In this document: piece after piece, positions 27,546 to 35,706 of the stretch | Position numbering within the stretch: the first letter of the stretch is position 1 | How the letters are laid out: every line of letters begins with the position of its first letter | Origin: Maritimibacter harenae | GTDB taxonomy: Bacteria > Pseudomonadota > Alphaproteobacteria > Rhodobacterales > Rhodobacteraceae | Direction: 5' to 3' | NCBI RefSeq assembly: GCF_009882975.1 | Contig: NZ_WTUX01000012.1 | Span: forward strand, 68,820-132,819 | Length of the DNA: 64,000 nt | Notes under the pieces: model-generated | The model's database searches: none | What the model was told of the DNA's origin: nothing | The model's input: only the letters and a program-made list of their open reading frames with translations | Made by a program: the position numbers and the translations under genes

Positions 27546-28537
27546 TCGCAGACCTGCTTTACGCCGCGCTCGGCCTGGTGATCCTTCTTCTGGCCGGTGA
27601 CAGCCTTGTCAAAGGGGCGGTGAACCTGGCCCTGCGGCTGGGCATCCCCGCCCTCATCGTTTCGCTGACCATCGTGGCCTTCGGCACCTCGGCGCCCGAG
27701 CTTCTGATCTCGGTGCAGGCAGTGCTTGAAGGCGTGCCCGGCCTGGCGCTCGGCAACGTCGTCGGATCGAACACGGCGAACATCCTGCTGGTGCTCGGCG
27801 TGCCCGCGCTCCTCAAGGGGCTGGACACGCGCGACTGCGACACCCGGCAGAACTACGTGATGATGCTCGCCGCGACCGTGCTGTTCATGGCGCTGGGGAC
27901 GACCGGCGCCTACACCTGGTGGCAGGGCACGCTGCTGCTCGCCGGTCTGGTCGCCATGTTGACCTTCGCCGGCCGGCAGGCCGCCGCGCACCGGCGCGAG
28001 GTGATCGCCGAGGCCGAGGCGAAGGGCCAGGAACTCGACGAGGAAGAGCTGGCCGAGGAGGAAGACCTCGAAGGCGTCGACCCGGACCTCCCGGGCTGGA
28101 AGATCGCACTGTTTCTCGTCCTGGGCCTCGTGGGCCTGCCGCTGGGCGCCGACCTCCTGGTCGACAGCTCAACCAACATCGCCCGCGCGATGGGCGTGTC
28201 GGAGACCGTGATCGGGCTCACTCTCGTGGCGCTCGGCACCTCCCTGCCCGAGCTCGCGACCACGGTAATGGCCGCCTACCGTCGGCAGGCCGACGTGGCG
28301 ATCGGCAACGTCATCGGGTCGAACATGTTCAACCTTTTGGGCATCATCGGCGTCGCGGCCTTCGTCGGCCCGCTCCCGGTCGACCCCGAGATGTTGCGCT
28401 TCGATTTCTGGGTGATGCTCGCCGCGTCGCTCCTGATCGCCCCCTTCGTTTTCCTCAGCTGGCACATGGGAAGGATCTGGGGCGCCGCCTTCTGCGTAAT
28501 GTACGTATTCTATGTCTGGATGGTGCTTGGATCATGA
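27542..28537 (+). CDS. sodium/calcium exchanger (YrbG/CaxA family)
   Basis: A 331-residue inner-membrane antiporter with two inverted repeats. Alpha-1 has GTSAPELLISVQAVLEG and ALGNVVGSNTANI; alpha-2 has GTSLPELATTVMAAYRR and AIGNVIGSNMFNL, the ion-binding signatures of the family. Between them is a highly acidic cytoplasmic loop (about 155-180, rich in Glu and Asp). About ten helices are visible. The start overlaps the zinc-ribbon stop and the stop overlaps the next gene (ATGA both times). Ion specificity is inferred. Confidence 0.9.
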   Translation: MIADLLYAALGLVILLLAGDSLVKGAVNLALRLGIPALIVSLTIVAFGTSAPELLISVQAVLEGVPGLALGNVVGSNTANILLVLGVPALLKGLDTRDCDTRQNYVMMLAATVLFMALGTTGAYTWWQGTLLLAGLVAMLTFAGRQAAAHRREVIAEAEAKGQELDEEELAEEEDLEGVDPDLPGWKIALFLVLGLVGLPLGADLLVDSSTNIARAMGVSETVIGLTLVALGTSLPELATTVMAAYRRQADVAIGNVIGSNMFNLLGIIGVAAFVGPLPVDPEMLRFDFWVMLAASLLIAPFVFLSWHMGRIWGAAFCVMYVFYVWMVLGS

Positions 28538-29310
28538 GCGGTGCATTGGTGACAGGAGCCGGAGGACGGCTCGGACAAGCGATGGCGATCTACCTCGCGG
28601 GGCGCGGATACGACGTGGCGGTGCATTACGGCGGCTCGCGCGAGGGCGCTGAGACCACCGCCGAGGCCTGCCGCGCCCAGGGCGTGCGCGCCGAGACGGT
28701 GCAGGCGGACCTGCTCGACCACGACGCGCTCAGCCGGCTGGTGCCCGACGCGGCGAAAGCCGTGGGCCCCCTCAGCGTGCTCGTGAACAACGCCTCGATC
28801 TTCGACTACGACGCGATCGACACGCTGTCGCCGGACAGCTGGGACCGCAACATCGGCTCCAACCTGCGTGCCCCTGTCTTCCTGACCCAGGCCTTCGCCG
28901 ATCAGGCTCCCGACCACGAAGAGGACGACAACGGCGAACCGGTGGCGTCCGGACTGGTGGTCAACATGCTCGATCAGCGGGTGAAGAAGCTCACCCCGCA
29001 CTTCACCACCTACACGATCGCGAAGATGGGGCTGTGGGCCTTCACGCAGACCGCCGCCCGCGCGCTCGCCCCCCGCATCCGCGTAAACGGGATCGGCCCG
29101 GGCCCCACGCTGCAGGGCGCGAACCAGTCCGACGACGACTACGATCACCAGCGCCGCAACACCGTTCTGGGCCGGGGATCGAACCCCGAGGACATCACCG
29201 CCGCGCTTGGCTATTTCCTCGACGCGAAAGCGGTGTCGGGGCAGATGCTTGCAGTCGACGGGGGGCAGCACCTTGGCTGGCGGACCCCGGAAAACCCGGG
29301 TCGGGACTGA
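28534..29310 (+). CDS. SDR oxidoreductase resembling pteridine reductase / FolM
   Basis: A 258-residue SDR with the coenzyme motif TGAGGRLG (7-14) and NNAS (85-88). The catalytic set reads D147, Y160, K164: Asp replaces the usual Ser, with D-Y spacing of 13 and Y-K spacing of 4, which is the arrangement known in pteridine reductase PTR1. An acidic insert (about 128-136) precedes it. I infer a dihydropteridine or dihydromonapterin reductase-like role, without neighbouring folate genes to support it. The start overlaps the exchanger stop. Confidence 0.7.
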   Translation: MSGALVTGAGGRLGQAMAIYLAGRGYDVAVHYGGSREGAETTAEACRAQGVRAETVQADLLDHDALSRLVPDAAKAVGPLSVLVNNASIFDYDAIDTLSPDSWDRNIGSNLRAPVFLTQAFADQAPDHEEDDNGEPVASGLVVNMLDQRVKKLTPHFTTYTIAKMGLWAFTQTAARALAPRIRVNGIGPGPTLQGANQSDDDYDHQRRNTVLGRGSNPEDITAALGYFLDAKAVSGQMLAVDGGQHLGWRTPENPGRD

Positions 29311-29620
29311 GGCTGGGAGTCCCACTCGGACAGGGTCCCGATGAAAGTTGTGCACGCTGCTGGTGAGTTGCAGTAAACGCACCTGGAAAACGGTGTATTT
29401 TCATGGATTTACCTTTTCGTCATATTTTTATCTCGCAATTTCAATACGTTAAATTTGCGCCTAATTTTTGAGCAGCCCAAGGGAACGCCCGTGAAACAAG
29501 GGAAAATCGCTGTCCAGCGCTTTTCATCCACGAAGTTATCCCCAGATTCTGTGGACGTGTTTTCTCTTGTCCCTGCAACGCTATCATTGCAGCCAAAACG
29601 GGAATCAGCGAGCAGCCCTG
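29311..29620. other. AT-rich non-coding region upstream of uvrC
   Basis: No gene is evident in these 310 bases. Positions 29395-29470 are strikingly AT-rich (29401-29460 is 32% G+C). Just downstream are three loose DnaA-box-like words: TCATCCACG (29524-29532), TTATCCCCA (29536-29544, one mismatch from TTATCCACA) and TGTGGACGT (29550-29558, weak). A possible uvrC promoter is TTTTCT (29560-29565), 16 bases, TATCAT (29582-29587). The region may simply be a promoter; an origin-like role is speculative. Confidence 0.5.
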
Positions 29621-31501
29621 ATGAGTGAGTCCAAACCGACCGAAACCGGCGAACGCCCCTTGCGCGGACACGCCCTGATCGCGCGTTACGTGCGCCAGCT
29701 GGACAACTCTCCGGGCGTCTACCGCATGCTCGACGAAGCGGGGCGCGTGCTCTACGTCGGCAAGGCAAAGAGCCTGAAGAACCGGGTGTCGAACTACGCC
29801 AATCCGAACGGCCATTCCGCCCGGATCGCGCGCATGATCTCGCAGACGGCGAGCATGATGTTCCTGACCACCAACACGGAGTCCGAGGCGCTTCTGCTCG
29901 AGCAGAACCTCATCAAGCAACTCAAACCGCATTTCAACGTGCTGCTGCGCGACGACAAGTCGTTCCCCAACATCCTGGTGACCAAGGACCACGCCTACCC
30001 GCAGATCCGCAAGCACCGCGGCGCGAAGAAGATCAAGGGCGCCTATTACGGCCCCTTCGCGAGCGCGGACGCCGTGAACCGGACGCTGAACCAGCTGCAG
30101 AAGGTATTCCTCCTGCGCAACTGCTCGGACAGCATGTTCGCAAGCCGCACCCGGCCCTGCCTGCTCTACCAGATCAAGCGTTGCGCGGGGCCCTGCGTGG
30201 GCAAGATCGGCGAAGCGGATTACGCCGATCTCGTGAAGGACGCCGAACGCTTCCTGTCCGGGCGCACCACCAAGGTGCAGTCCGAGCTCGCCGAGGAGAT
30301 GCAGGCGGCCTCGGAAGCGATGGAGTTCGAACGCGCAGCCGTCCTGCGCGACCGCATCCAGGCGCTCACCAAGGTGCAGTCGAGCCAGGGCATCAACCCG
30401 CGCGGCGTGACCGAGGCGGACGTGATCGCGCTCCACATGGAAGGCGGACAGGCCTGCGTGCAGGTCTTCTTCATCCGCGCGAACCAGAACTGGGGCAACC
30501 GCGACTTCTACCCCCGCACCGGCGCGGGCGCGGACGAGGCCGAGGTGCTGCGCGGCTTCATCGGCCAGTTCTACGACCAGAAGGAACCGGCCCGCCTCCT
30601 GCTCCTGTCCCACGACATCGAGGAGCGCGACCTGATGGCCGAGGCACTGGGCGGCAAGCTCGGGCGCAAAGTCGCCATCGAGGTGCCCCAGCGCGGCGAG
30701 AAGATGGAGCTCGTATCGAACGCCGCGCGCAACGCGCGCGAAAGCCTCGGCCGCAAGATGGCCGAAACCGCGACCCAGGCGAAGCTGCTCAACGGGATCG
30801 CGGAAGCGTTCGAGCTGGACGAGGCACCGAAACGGATCGAGGTCTACGACAACTCCCACATCCAGGGCGCGCACGCGGTGGGCGCGATGATCGTCGCCGG
30901 GCCCGAGGGCTTCATGAAAAGCCAGTACCGCAAGTTCAACATCAAGGGCGACGCGCTGACGCCGGGTGACGATTTCGGCATGATGAAAGAGGTGCTCACC
31001 CGCCGCTTCAAACGCCTGCTGAAGGAAGACCCGGACCGCGAAAGCGAAGCCTGGCCCGACCTTCTCCTGATCGACGGCGGCGCCGGGCAGGTCTCGGCGG
31101 TGAACGAGATCATGGAAGACCTGGGGGTCGAGGACATCGCGATGGTCGGGGTCGCCAAGGGCGTCGACCGCGATCACGGGAAAGAGGAATTCCACCGCCC
31201 CGGCCAGCGCCCCTTCGCGCTCAAGCGCAACGACCCGGTGCTCTATTTCGTCCAGCGCATGCGCGACGAGGCGCACCGCTTCGCCATCGGCACCCACCGC
31301 GCGAAACGCACGAAGGCGATCAGCGCCTCCCCGCTCGACGACGTCCCCGGCGTGGGCGCGGGACGCAAGAAGGCGCTGCTGGCGCATTTCGGCTCGGCCA
31401 AGGCCGTGACCACCGCCTCGCTCGCCGACCTCAAGGCGGTCAAGGGCATCTCCGCCGCCCTGGCCGAAACGATCCACGGCCATTTCCACGAAAACGGATG
31501 A
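29621..31501 (+). CDS. uvrC: excinuclease ABC subunit C
   Basis: Dual-incision nuclease of nucleotide excision repair. In 626 residues: GIY-YIG domain (SPGVYRML...[14 protein letters not shown]), a cysteine cluster region, the UVR motif ([15 protein letters not shown]) that contacts UvrB, an RNase H-like domain ([28 protein letters not shown]) and a C-terminal double helix-hairpin-helix ([17 protein letters not shown]). The ATG at 29621 is chosen because homology begins there and GCGAG precedes it; an in-frame start at 29567 lies in the promoter region. It is followed by an intergenic repeat and then pgsA. Confidence 0.95.
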   Translation: MSESKPTETGERPLRGHALIARYVRQLDNSPGVYRMLDEAGRVLYVGKAKSLKNRVSNYANPNGHSARIARMISQTASMMFLTTNTESEALLLEQNLIKQLKPHFNVLLRDDKSFPNILVTKDHAYPQIRKHRGAKKIKGAYYGPFASADAVNRTLNQLQKVFLLRNCSDSMFASRTRPCLLYQIKRCAGPCVGKIGEADYADLVKDAERFLSGRTTKVQSELAEEMQAASEAMEFERAAVLRDRIQALTKVQSSQGINPRGVTEADVIALHMEGGQACVQVFFIRANQNWGNRDFYPRTGAGADEAEVLRGFIGQFYDQKEPARLLLLSHDIEERDLMAEALGGKLGRKVAIEVPQRGEKMELVSNAARNARESLGRKMAETATQAKLLNGIAEAFELDEAPKRIEVYDNSHIQGAHAVGAMIVAGPEGFMKSQYRKFNIKGDALTPGDDFGMMKEVLTRRFKRLLKEDPDRESEAWPDLLLIDGGAGQVSAVNEIMEDLGVEDIAMVGVAKGVDRDHGKEEFHRPGQRPFALKRNDPVLYFVQRMRDEAHRFAIGTHRAKRTKAISASPLDDVPGVGAGRKKALLAHFGSAKAVTTASLADLKAVKGISAALAETIHGHFHENG

Positions 31502-31511
31502 CCGCCCGCCC

Positions 31512-31585
31512 TTTCATCTTTCCCGAAATACGCCGGGGGGTTTGGGGGGCTGGCCCCCCAAGCGGATCGGACGGGCGCCAGCCCG
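31512..31585. repeat. single copy of the intergenic hairpin repeat
   Basis: Reversed, this reads CCCCCCGGCGTATTTCGGGA followed by AAGATGAAAG, matching the arms of the repeat at 21329-21450. It is flanked by a perfect 8-bp stem TTGGGGGG/CCCCCCAA (31542-31549 with 31554-31561) and a second short stem (31571-31576 with 31581-31586). It lies 3' of uvrC and may serve as its terminator. Nothing else is seen in the gap up to pgsA. Confidence 0.7.
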
Positions 31586-31634
31586 TTCGAAACCCTGTCT
31601 TCCCCCCGGACGCCGCCCACGATAGACCTGCACC

Positions 31635-32306
31635 ATGAAATGGACGATCCCCAACATCCTCACCATCGGCCGGCTGATCGCGGTGCCGCTCCTGCCGATC
31701 GTGTTCCTGTTCTTCGCCCGCCCCTGGGCGGACTGGTACGCCCTGGTCGTCTTCATCGTGGCCGCCGTCACCGATTACGTCGACGGCTACCTTGCGCGGG
31801 CCTGGGCGCAGGAAAGCCGCTTCGGCGCGACGATGGACCCGATCGCGGACAAGGCGCTGGTTCTCACCGCGCTTCTCGTGATCGCCGCCTACTCGGGCCT
31901 CGCGATCTGGATCGTCCTGCCCTCCGGGATCATCATCTTCCGGGAGGTCTTCGTCTCGGGCCTGCGTGAAACGCTGGGCGACAAAGCCAAGGCGCTGAAG
32001 GTCACGCGGATCGGGAAATGGAAGACCACCGTGCAGATGGTCGCGCTCACGCTGCTTTTTGCAAAAGGCGTGTTCGAACATTACGTGGGCATGCAGAGCT
32101 TCGGCATGGATGACGCGCTCTTCGACCAGATCATCGAGGGCGAGGTGGCCGATCACCTCGGTCTCGGGTGGAAGACCACCGCGATGATCTGGACCGGCAA
32201 TGCGGGCGTGGTGCTTCTGTGGGTCGCGGCACTTCTGACCGCGATCTCGGGCTGGGACTACTTCCGCAAGGCCTGGCCGTTCCTGAAGGAGGACACGGAT
32301 GATTGA
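31635..32306 (+). CDS. pgsA: CDP-diacylglycerol--glycerol-3-phosphate 3-phosphatidyltransferase
   Basis: Makes phosphatidylglycerol phosphate in the inner membrane. The 223-residue protein has the CDP-alcohol phosphotransferase motif D-G-x2-A-R-x8-G-x3-D-x3-D at D50-G51...A54-R55...G64...D68...D72. Membrane helices lie before and after it, and the C-terminal portion is longer than in E. coli PgsA. Its stop overlaps the moaD start by eight bases, so the lipid gene leads a small moa unit. The uvrC-pgsA-moaD-moaE order recurs in Rhodobacteraceae. Confidence 0.93.
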   Translation: MKWTIPNILTIGRLIAVPLLPIVFLFFARPWADWYALVVFIVAAVTDYVDGYLARAWAQESRFGATMDPIADKALVLTALLVIAAYSGLAIWIVLPSGIIIFREVFVSGLRETLGDKAKALKVTRIGKWKTTVQMVALTLLFAKGVFEHYVGMQSFGMDDALFDQIIEGEVADHLGLGWKTTAMIWTGNAGVVLLWVAALLTAISGWDYFRKAWPFLKEDTDD

Positions 32307-32547
32307 CGTCATGTATTTCGCCTGGGTCCGCGAACGGATCGGAGAACCGCGCGAACGGGTCGAAACGGACGCCGCGACGGTCGCGGACCTCGTGGAAGAA
32401 CTCAAGGCGCGCGAACCGCGCTACGAGGCGGCCTTCGCCGACCTGTCGGCCCTGCGCGTGGCGCTCGACCAGGAACTGTCCGATTTCGACGCGCCGCTCG
32501 CGGGCGTGCGCGAGGTGGCCTTCTTCCCGCCGATGACGGGGGGCTGA
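32299..32547 (+). CDS. moaD: molybdopterin synthase sulfur-carrier subunit
   Basis: Ubiquitin-like 82-residue protein ending in Gly81-Gly82, the C-terminus that is thiocarboxylated and donates sulfur to precursor Z in molybdenum cofactor synthesis. VMYFAWVRERIG at the start is the typical first strand. It overlaps the end of pgsA by eight bases and is one base from moaE. Confidence 0.93.
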   Translation: MIDVMYFAWVRERIGEPRERVETDAATVADLVEELKAREPRYEAAFADLSALRVALDQELSDFDAPLAGVREVAFFPPMTGG

Positions 32548-32548
32548 G

Positions 32549-32989
32549 ATGCCGACGATCCGGGTCCAGTCCGCGCCCTTCTCGCTGGGCGAGGAATCCG
32601 AGGGCTTCGCCGCCGGCCGCACGGAAACCGGCGCTGTGGTGACCTTTACCGGACTTGTGCGCGACACCGGCGGCATCAGCCGGATGGAGATCGAGCATTA
32701 TCCCGGCATGACCGAGAAGGCGATCGGCGACATCGTGGACGAGGCGATGGGGCGCTGGACCCTCGACGATGCGCTGGTGATCCACCGCCACGGCACCCTC
32801 GTACCGGGCGACCGGATCATGATGGTCGCCACCGCCGCACGCCACCGCGCCGCGGCCTTCGAAGCGGCCGAGTACCTTATGGATTACCTGAAATCCCGCG
32901 CACCGTTCTGGAAGAAGGAATACGGCCCGGACGGCGCGGAATGGGTCGCGGCCAAGGACGAGGACGAGGACGCGCTGTCGCGTTGGTAG
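32549..32989 (+). CDS. moaE: molybdopterin synthase catalytic subunit
   Basis: Large subunit (146 residues) of molybdopterin synthase, pairing with MoaD. It has TGAVVTFTGLVRD, MEIEHYPGMTEKAI, IHRHGTLVPGD and a Lys-rich C-terminal block (YLKSRAPFWKKE) containing the conserved lysines near the active site. moaB lies at 46.5 kb, so cofactor genes are split within the window. It is convergent with a small membrane-protein gene, six bases away. Confidence 0.94.
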   Translation: MPTIRVQSAPFSLGEESEGFAAGRTETGAVVTFTGLVRDTGGISRMEIEHYPGMTEKAIGDIVDEAMGRWTLDDALVIHRHGTLVPGDRIMMVATAARHRAAAFEAAEYLMDYLKSRAPFWKKEYGPDGAEWVAAKDEDEDALSRW

Positions 32990-32995
32990 GCCGGC

Positions 32996-33322
32996 TCAGG
33001 CCTGGTTCTGACGCTCGATATAGGCGCGCAGTTCCTCGGCTTCCTGCCGGGCCGCACGCAGCCCGTCCATCGCCGCGCGAAGCTCTGCCTCGGTCTGGTG
33101 CTGCTGGTTCGACAGCTCCGTCTCGCGCTGCTGGAGATACGTGATCGCCTGGTCCCGGGTCTCTTCCGCGTCATGCAGGGCCTGGGCCATGCGGTCGAGC
33201 TCGCCCATGTCCGCCCCTGACACCCGCGAGAACCTGTGGATCAGCCAATGGGCGAACCACCCGAGCGCAAATGCAATGAAAAGAATGATCGCCGTGACGA
33301 TGATGAACTCGGCTCTGTTCAT
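32996..33322 (-). CDS. small membrane protein with coiled coil, function unknown
   Basis: A 108-residue protein: one N-terminal membrane helix (about 5-28, AEFIIVTAIILFIAFALGWFAHWLIHRF) and a long charged helix (about 40-106) rich in Glu, Gln, Ala and Arg with heptad character, likely a coiled coil. I do not recognise a named family. It begins six bases after the stop of the OmpA-domain gene on the same strand, so the two are probably cotranscribed, and it may assist that envelope protein. Confidence 0.7.
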   Translation of the reverse strand: MNRAEFIIVTAIILFIAFALGWFAHWLIHRFSRVSGADMGELDRMAQALHDAEETRDQAITYLQQRETELSNQQHQTEAELRAAMDGLRAARQEAEELRAYIERQNQA

Positions 33323-33328
33323 GTGTCC

Positions 33329-35641
33329 CTATCCCTCGCGATCCGGTCGCGGCGGGGCGCGCACGCCCTCGAGCTCCGGATCCACCACGACCGCCGGCGG
33401 CAGTTCTTCGCCGACTGTCCCAGTCTCGTTGGTTTCGTCAACCCCTTCCCCCGGGGTCTCGTCCGCCGCCGTTTGATCGGCGGTCGTATCTTCCGTCTCG
33501 TCCCCGGCCGCTGTGGCATCCGCGTCGGCCTCGGCAGTCGCCGTGTCTTCGGTGTCCTCGGCGGGGGCCTCTTCGGTCTCGGCAGTCGCATCCGACGCGG
33601 TTTCGTCGGCCGCCTCGGTCTCCCCGGCGCTCTCGTCCGACGCAGCGTCATCACCACTGCCTTCGTCACCGCTGCCGGTATCATCACCAGCCTCGTCGCC
33701 GCTGCCCTCGTCGGCATCCGCCTCCGGCTCGGCCTCCGCCGATGCTTCCATGAGGTCATCGGGGCGCGGGCGCGGGCGCAGCTCGGACAGGTCAAGGCCG
33801 GAAGGCTCGCCTTCGATCAGCGGCTCGCCCTTCAGTTCGCGTTCGGTGATCAGGCGGAACTCGATGCGGCGGTTCGCCTCGCGGCCCGCCTCGGTCTCGT
33901 TGCTCGCGATCGGCTGCTCTTCGCCGTAGCCATGCGCAATCATGTTCGAGGTCAGGATGCGGCGCGCGAGCAGCGCGTTCAGGACCGAGTTGGCCCGTTG
34001 CTGCGACAGCGCCTTGTTCAGGTCCTCGCTGCCCTGGCTGTCGGTGTGGCCGCCGATCTCCATCGGCACGTCGGCGCAATCCTTGAGGATGTCGGCGATG
34101 GCGTCGATCGTGTTGCCCGCGCGCGCCTCGATCTCGACGGACCCGGGCGCAAAGGTGATCTTCTCCTCCGCGATCGTCTCGTTGATCATCGCGACACATT
34201 CCTCGGGTGACGGCAGCGATGCCTTCGGATCGAGCGCCTCGTCATAAGCGACGTTGACGCGGAAATCCTGCGCGTCGCCCAGCTGCTCGGAGAGCACGCG
34301 CGAAATCTCGGCGCTGGCGCCCTCGTCCCCGGTGCGCCCCCGCAGCTCCACGAGGTCGGGCTGGACCACGGCCACGCCATTGTCGAGATGCGACAGCGCC
34401 TCGATCGCGGCCAGCACGCGCACCGACCAGCCGGCGGGCAGCGAGTTGTCGAGCCGCGCGGCCATGTAGACGTTGCCGATCCCGAACCGGGCGCGCGCCA
34501 CGCTTTCGGTGATGGACCGGTTCTGTTCGTCCGTCAGCCGGCCGCGGATCTGCACGAGCCCTTCCGGGCTGAGGGTGGCCATGAACTCCGGCGTGCCCTC
34601 GGCGGCTTCGCCCTCGGTCTTGGTCGAGTGGAGCGAGAAGACCTCGGGCAGGTCGGCTTCGAGCTCACCCACCACGCGGTCGAAATTCTGCTGCTCCACG
34701 CTGGCGGCCGCCACGAGCGTCACGTCGGCATCGGAGAAGGTGATCGTCCCCTCGCCCAGCTCGCGCACCGCCTGTACGCCACGCGCCACGGCATCGGGCC
34801 AGTCGGGCGAGGGCACACCCAAGCCGATGGTGCAGTTCGGTCGTCCCTTCACGCCGGCGGCGATCCCGGCGGCCACGATCTTGACCCGTCCCGGCTCGGT
34901 CCCCGCCGTGCAGGCATCGAAACGCGCACCCTCGTCGTCGATGACGAAACGCGCGGTGAATGGCGTGATGACGGGCCGGGGGGCCGAGATGTTCAGCGCG
35001 ACGCGCAGACCGCCCGGCGCGCTGCGGGCAAGATCGCGTTCCCAGCCGTCCTTCTGCGCCGCGCTGTCCGCGATCGCCTCGATCGTGACCCGCCCGGTAT
35101 CCATCGAGATCTTGGAGCGCGGCAGGTCCTCGAGCGCGGTCAGCGCGAAGTCGAGTGCCGCGGGCCAGCCGTCCGGCACATCGTAGTCGGCGGTCTCCAG
35201 CAGGTCCGCGACCTCTTGGTCGGGAGTGATCTTCTGGACACGGGAGAACAGAGCCTCGCGGTCCGTCGACGCCGGTATGAGCCCGATCATCGAGATTCCG
35301 CCGTCGTTGCGCAGGATTTCGACCGAGAAGCGCGGCGGTTCGATGCCTTCCGCGGTGGGCACGTCCATCTGGTCGATCACGCGGCTCGAATCCACCTCGC
35401 CCCCGGCCACGGACAGCGCGGCGAAGCGGTCGGTTTCCGTGGGCGCGGTGCCGGTCAGGATGAGTTGCAGACCGTCGGTGTGGACCTTGGCCCAGTCCTG
35501 CCCTTCGAGCATCAGTGCTTCTTCCACGGTGGACTTGGATACGCGTTCGATCACGCCGACCGAGCTGACCGCGGCGACCAGCGCAAGCAGGGCCGCAAGA
35601 ACGAAAATCCCGGGAATCAGGAGGACTTTGGAAAACTTCAT
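33329..35641 (-). CDS. large OmpA-domain envelope protein with acidic C-terminal tail
   Basis: A 770-residue protein. An N-terminal membrane helix or signal anchor (about 6-28) is followed by several repeated alpha/beta modules (about 40-470) of BON-like appearance, as in mycobacterial OmpATb-type proteins. An OmpA peptidoglycan-binding domain (about 495-610) has ITFAPGSVEIEA, GGHTDSQGSE and NRRIEFRL. The last about 143 residues are low complexity, mostly Asp, Glu, Ala, Thr and Gly, beginning after an LRPRPRPDD motif and ending PPRPDREG. OmpA domains normally sit at the C-terminus, so this tail is unusual. The product probably ties the inner membrane to the cell wall. Confidence 0.82.
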   Translation of the reverse strand: MKFSKVLLIPGIFVLAALLALVAAVSSVGVIERVSKSTVEEALMLEGQDWAKVHTDGLQLILTGTAPTETDRFAALSVAGGEVDSSRVIDQMDVPTAEGIEPPRFSVEILRNDGGISMIGLIPASTDREALFSRVQKITPDQEVADLLETADYDVPDGWPAALDFALTALEDLPRSKISMDTGRVTIEAIADSAAQKDGWERDLARSAPGGLRVALNISAPRPVITPFTARFVIDDEGARFDACTAGTEPGRVKIVAAGIAAGVKGRPNCTIGLGVPSPDWPDAVARGVQAVRELGEGTITFSDADVTLVAAASVEQQNFDRVVGELEADLPEVFSLHSTKTEGEAAEGTPEFMATLSPEGLVQIRGRLTDEQNRSITESVARARFGIGNVYMAARLDNSLPAGWSVRVLAAIEALSHLDNGVAVVQPDLVELRGRTGDEGASAEISRVLSEQLGDAQDFRVNVAYDEALDPKASLPSPEECVAMINETIAEEKITFAPGSVEIEARAGNTIDAIADILKDCADVPMEIGGHTDSQGSEDLNKALSQQRANSVLNALLARRILTSNMIAHGYGEEQPIASNETEAGREANRRIEFRLITERELKGEPLIEGEPSGLDLSELRPRPRPDDLMEASAEAEPEADADEGSGDEAGDDTGSGDEGSGDDAASDESAGETEAADETASDATAETEEAPAEDTEDTATAEADADATAAGDETEDTTADQTAADETPGEGVDETNETGTVGEELPPAVVVDPELEGVRAPPRPDREG

Positions 35642-35706
35642 GCCGGTTGGAATTTGTCCGTGTTTCGGTCGCCTGTTTCCTTAAGTGGCTTTGTCACGAG
35701 GCGCAA

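Noticed and set aside
29441-31489. A 682-codon minus-strand frame opposite uvrC
   Set aside because: Antisense of a clear UvrC; no homology or initiation signal.
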